This document shows positions 62,666-64,000 of a stretch of 64,000 nt of DNA, in pieces. This DNA is from Roseovarius aestuarii (GTDB lineage: Bacteria; Pseudomonadota; Alphaproteobacteria; Rhodobacterales; Rhodobacteraceae): NCBI RefSeq assembly GCF_019966515.1, contig NZ_JAIMIB010000013.1, positions 62,001 to 126,000 on the forward strand, given 5' to 3'. The notes under the pieces were generated by a model, which saw only the letters and a list, made by a program, of their open reading frames with translations, ran no database searches and was not told the DNA's origin. The first letter of the stretch is position 1; the number at the start of each line of letters is the position of its first letter. A program made the position numbers and the translations under genes.

Positions 62666-63448
62666 TTAAAATTTCGGTTTGCGGCGCGCCATGTTGGCAG
62701 CAATCACTTCCATCTGGTGAGGCGTGCCAAAGAGGCCGGCCTGTTCGCGGCTTTCAGCCAACAGGATCATATCTTCATCCGCGCCGCTCTCTGACACTGC
62801 GATCAAGCGTTTCGCCGCGCGGATGGCTGACGGGCTTTTGCCGGCAATCTCCTGCGCCATTTCCAGCGCCGCTGCCTGCGGATCGTCGGATAGCTCTGTC
62901 ACCAGGCCCCAATCGCGCGCCTGATCCGCGGCGACCGGTTGGGCAGAATAGACCATGCGCCGGATCACGTCGCTGCGCACAAGGCGTGGCAACAGGACCA
63001 TCCCGCCCATATCGGGAATGAGGCCCCATTTCATCTCCATGATCGCCAGCTTGGCGTCTGGCGCCGCGATGCGGATATCTGCCCCAAGCGCCAGTTGAAG
63101 CCCGGCCCCATAGACCGCCCCGTGCAACGCCGCGATAACCGGCACCGGAAGGCGGCGCCAGACCATCGCCACCTCCTGAAAGATATTGGTATTGCCGTGG
63201 GTACGCGGCATCACCAGCGCCTCGGGATCGCCGGCTGCGAAGTTGGCGAAGCTCATGACATCGAGACCCGCGCAGAATGATTTCCCTTCTCCCGACAGCA
63301 CCACGGCGCGGATGTCAGACTCCATCAGGCTCTGACCGGCCCTGACAATGGCCTCGGCCATCTGCGGATCGACGGCGTTCATCTTGTCGGGGCGGGTCAG
63401 GGTAACCCGGGCAATGTGGTCGGTGATATCGACGGAAACACGGCTCAT
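62666..63448 (-). CDS. enoyl-CoA hydratase/isomerase family protein
   Basis: A 260-residue crotonase. ATG 63448 lies after AAGGAGAG; the frame is open to 63472. Motifs: VTLTRPDKMNAVDPQMAEAI, the oxyanion Gly in VLSGEGKSFCAGLD, and LHGAVYGAGLQLALGADIRI. One of the two usual catalytic Glu positions is replaced (MEMKWGLIPDMGG keeps one acidic residue), so it may be an isomerase or a hydrolase rather than a hydratase. No partner genes are seen. Confidence 0.88.
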   Translation of the reverse strand: MSRVSVDITDHIARVTLTRPDKMNAVDPQMAEAIVRAGQSLMESDIRAVVLSGEGKSFCAGLDVMSFANFAAGDPEALVMPRTHGNTNIFQEVAMVWRRLPVPVIAALHGAVYGAGLQLALGADIRIAAPDAKLAIMEMKWGLIPDMGGMVLLPRLVRSDVIRRMVYSAQPVAADQARDWGLVTELSDDPQAAALEMAQEIAGKSPSAIRAAKRLIAVSESGADEDMILLAESREQAGLFGTPHQMEVIAANMARRKPKF

Positions 63449-63507
63449 GGCACTCTCCTTTGCTGGCGCCATGAAAGCCTAAATACCGAGGGCCCGCTAG
63501 AGGAACG

Positions 63508-63672
63508 TCAGGGCACCACGCGTTCGATCGCGCGCATCATACCCAGCGATTTGTCATAGACTAGTGTCAGAATCCTGCGACCGCCGCTACGGGTTGCGAT
63601 GGTAGGAAGGACGCGGGTTGCGCCTGCGGCCACGCTTGCGGCGATAAAGCCTCGCCGGGTGAGTTTGGGCAT
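63508..63672 (-). CDS. tiny Tat-signal peptide protein, 54 aa
   Basis: A 54-residue frame from ATG 63672. It opens with a twin-arginine leader, KLTRRGFIAASVAAGATRVL, and leaves only about 30 residues after it, ending SLGMMRAIERVVP. A GGAGGGCG site precedes the ATG. Exported peptides this short are rare, and it is too short for homology judgement, but leader and ribosome site make it a real gene candidate. Confidence 0.55.
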   Translation of the reverse strand: MPKLTRRGFIAASVAAGATRVLPTIATRSGGRRILTLVYDKSLGMMRAIERVVP

Positions 63673-63754
63673 GTACGCCCTCCTTGGTTTCGGCATGTAT
63701 CGCTGCACTTAACCACATCTGCCTTATTTTCAAGGTCTTGCGCGGCGCGGCCCG

Positions 63755-64000
63755 ATGGCGTTATCTGCAGAAATGACGGGACCGCGCTACACAAAACTTG
63801 TCCAAACCCTGTCTGCCTCGGTGCCCTTTGTTGGTCCGGAAGAGCAGGAACGCAGCCGTGGTGCGCCGTTTCTGGCACGACTTGGGGCGAATGAGAATGT
63901 CTTTGGCCCCTCGCCCAAGGCCATTGCCGCCATGCAGAGCGAGGCTGGTGATATTTGGAAATATGGCGATCCGACAAGCCATGACCTGCGCCACGCATTG
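63755..64000 (+). CDS. class I/II aminotransferase, N-terminal fragment (cut by window end)
   Basis: The first 82 codons of a PLP aminotransferase, open to the last base. LSASVPFVGPEEQERS, then the LGANENVFGPSPKAIAAM segment are typical of histidinol-phosphate/aromatic-type aminotransferases, and YGDPTSHDLRHAL continues it. The gene is truncated by the window edge; substrate cannot be told. Confidence 0.85.
   Translation, partial: MALSAEMTGPRYTKLVQTLSASVPFVGPEEQERSRGAPFLARLGANENVFGPSPKAIAAMQSEAGDIWKYGDPTSHDLRHAL

Overview
The window reads as a chromosomal stretch of a marine alphaproteobacterium of the Roseobacter type (Rhodobacterales). The evidence is indirect: high-GC coding regions, ABC and TRAP transporters for small organic nitrogen compounds, a divergent putA/putR pair, GcvT-type FAD enzymes, a TmpA/TmpB-like phosphonate pair and a large LamG/MACPF secreted protein. 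No plasmid, phage or CRISPR signature was seen. The standard bacterial code is in use: several ordinary genes end in TAG.

Layout. 1-5.7 kb: 3' end of pyrG, a heme-sensor-like class III adenylate cyclase, a hypothetical gene, two tandem TerB-like genes and a TTC38-like TPR gene. 5.9-11.8 kb: an FAD/GcvT dimethylglycine/sarcosine dehydrogenase-like enzyme followed by a complete polar-amino-acid ABC importer. 11.9-17.1 kb (minus strand): a complete branched-chain-type (Liv) ABC importer with a small TPR gene at its end, preceded by a cluster of AACCAA/TTGGTT palindromes.

17.6-24.4 kb is the most unusual region. It holds a secreted LamG protein, a Gln/Ala-repeat protein and a very large secreted protein with a propeller-like region, a LamG fold, a MACPF pore-forming domain and a Cys-rich tail. 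The first and third genes are interrupted by four in-frame stop codons (three TAG, one TGA) with no frameshift. A truly decayed LysR remnant and a tRNA-Leu(UAA) gene flank this cluster.

24.5-33.8 kb: putR/putA, a rhomboid protease, a GFA protein, an inositol monophosphatase family gene, metR/metF and a hotdog thioesterase. 34.1-38.9 kb: a Tat-exported TMAO/DMSO reductase fused to a C-terminal c-type heme site, a small periplasmic gene pair (HdeA-like and glycine-zipper) and gltS. 39.2-42.3 kb: a DUF2235 hydrolase and an ornithine-decarboxylase-type enzyme with its divergent Lrp regulator.

42.4-56.9 kb is a quaternary-amine block. It contains a LysR gene divergent from tmpA/tmpB; a TAXI-TRAP transporter with an FAD amine oxidase; and a five-gene overlapping minus-strand operon (Rieske CntA-like oxygenase, choline-sulfatase-like enzyme, two SDRs, a carnitine/hydroxyacyl dehydrogenase-like enzyme) next to a GbdR/CdhR-type AraC regulator. 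The inferred job is uptake and breakdown of (possibly sulfated or phosphonate) trimethylammonium compounds. 57-64 kb: a DUF3592-like membrane protein, zntB, valS with an AT-rich internal segment, a crotonase, a tiny Tat peptide and the start of an aminotransferase gene.

Coordinates, frames and motifs were read directly. Family names come from motif recognition without database searches.
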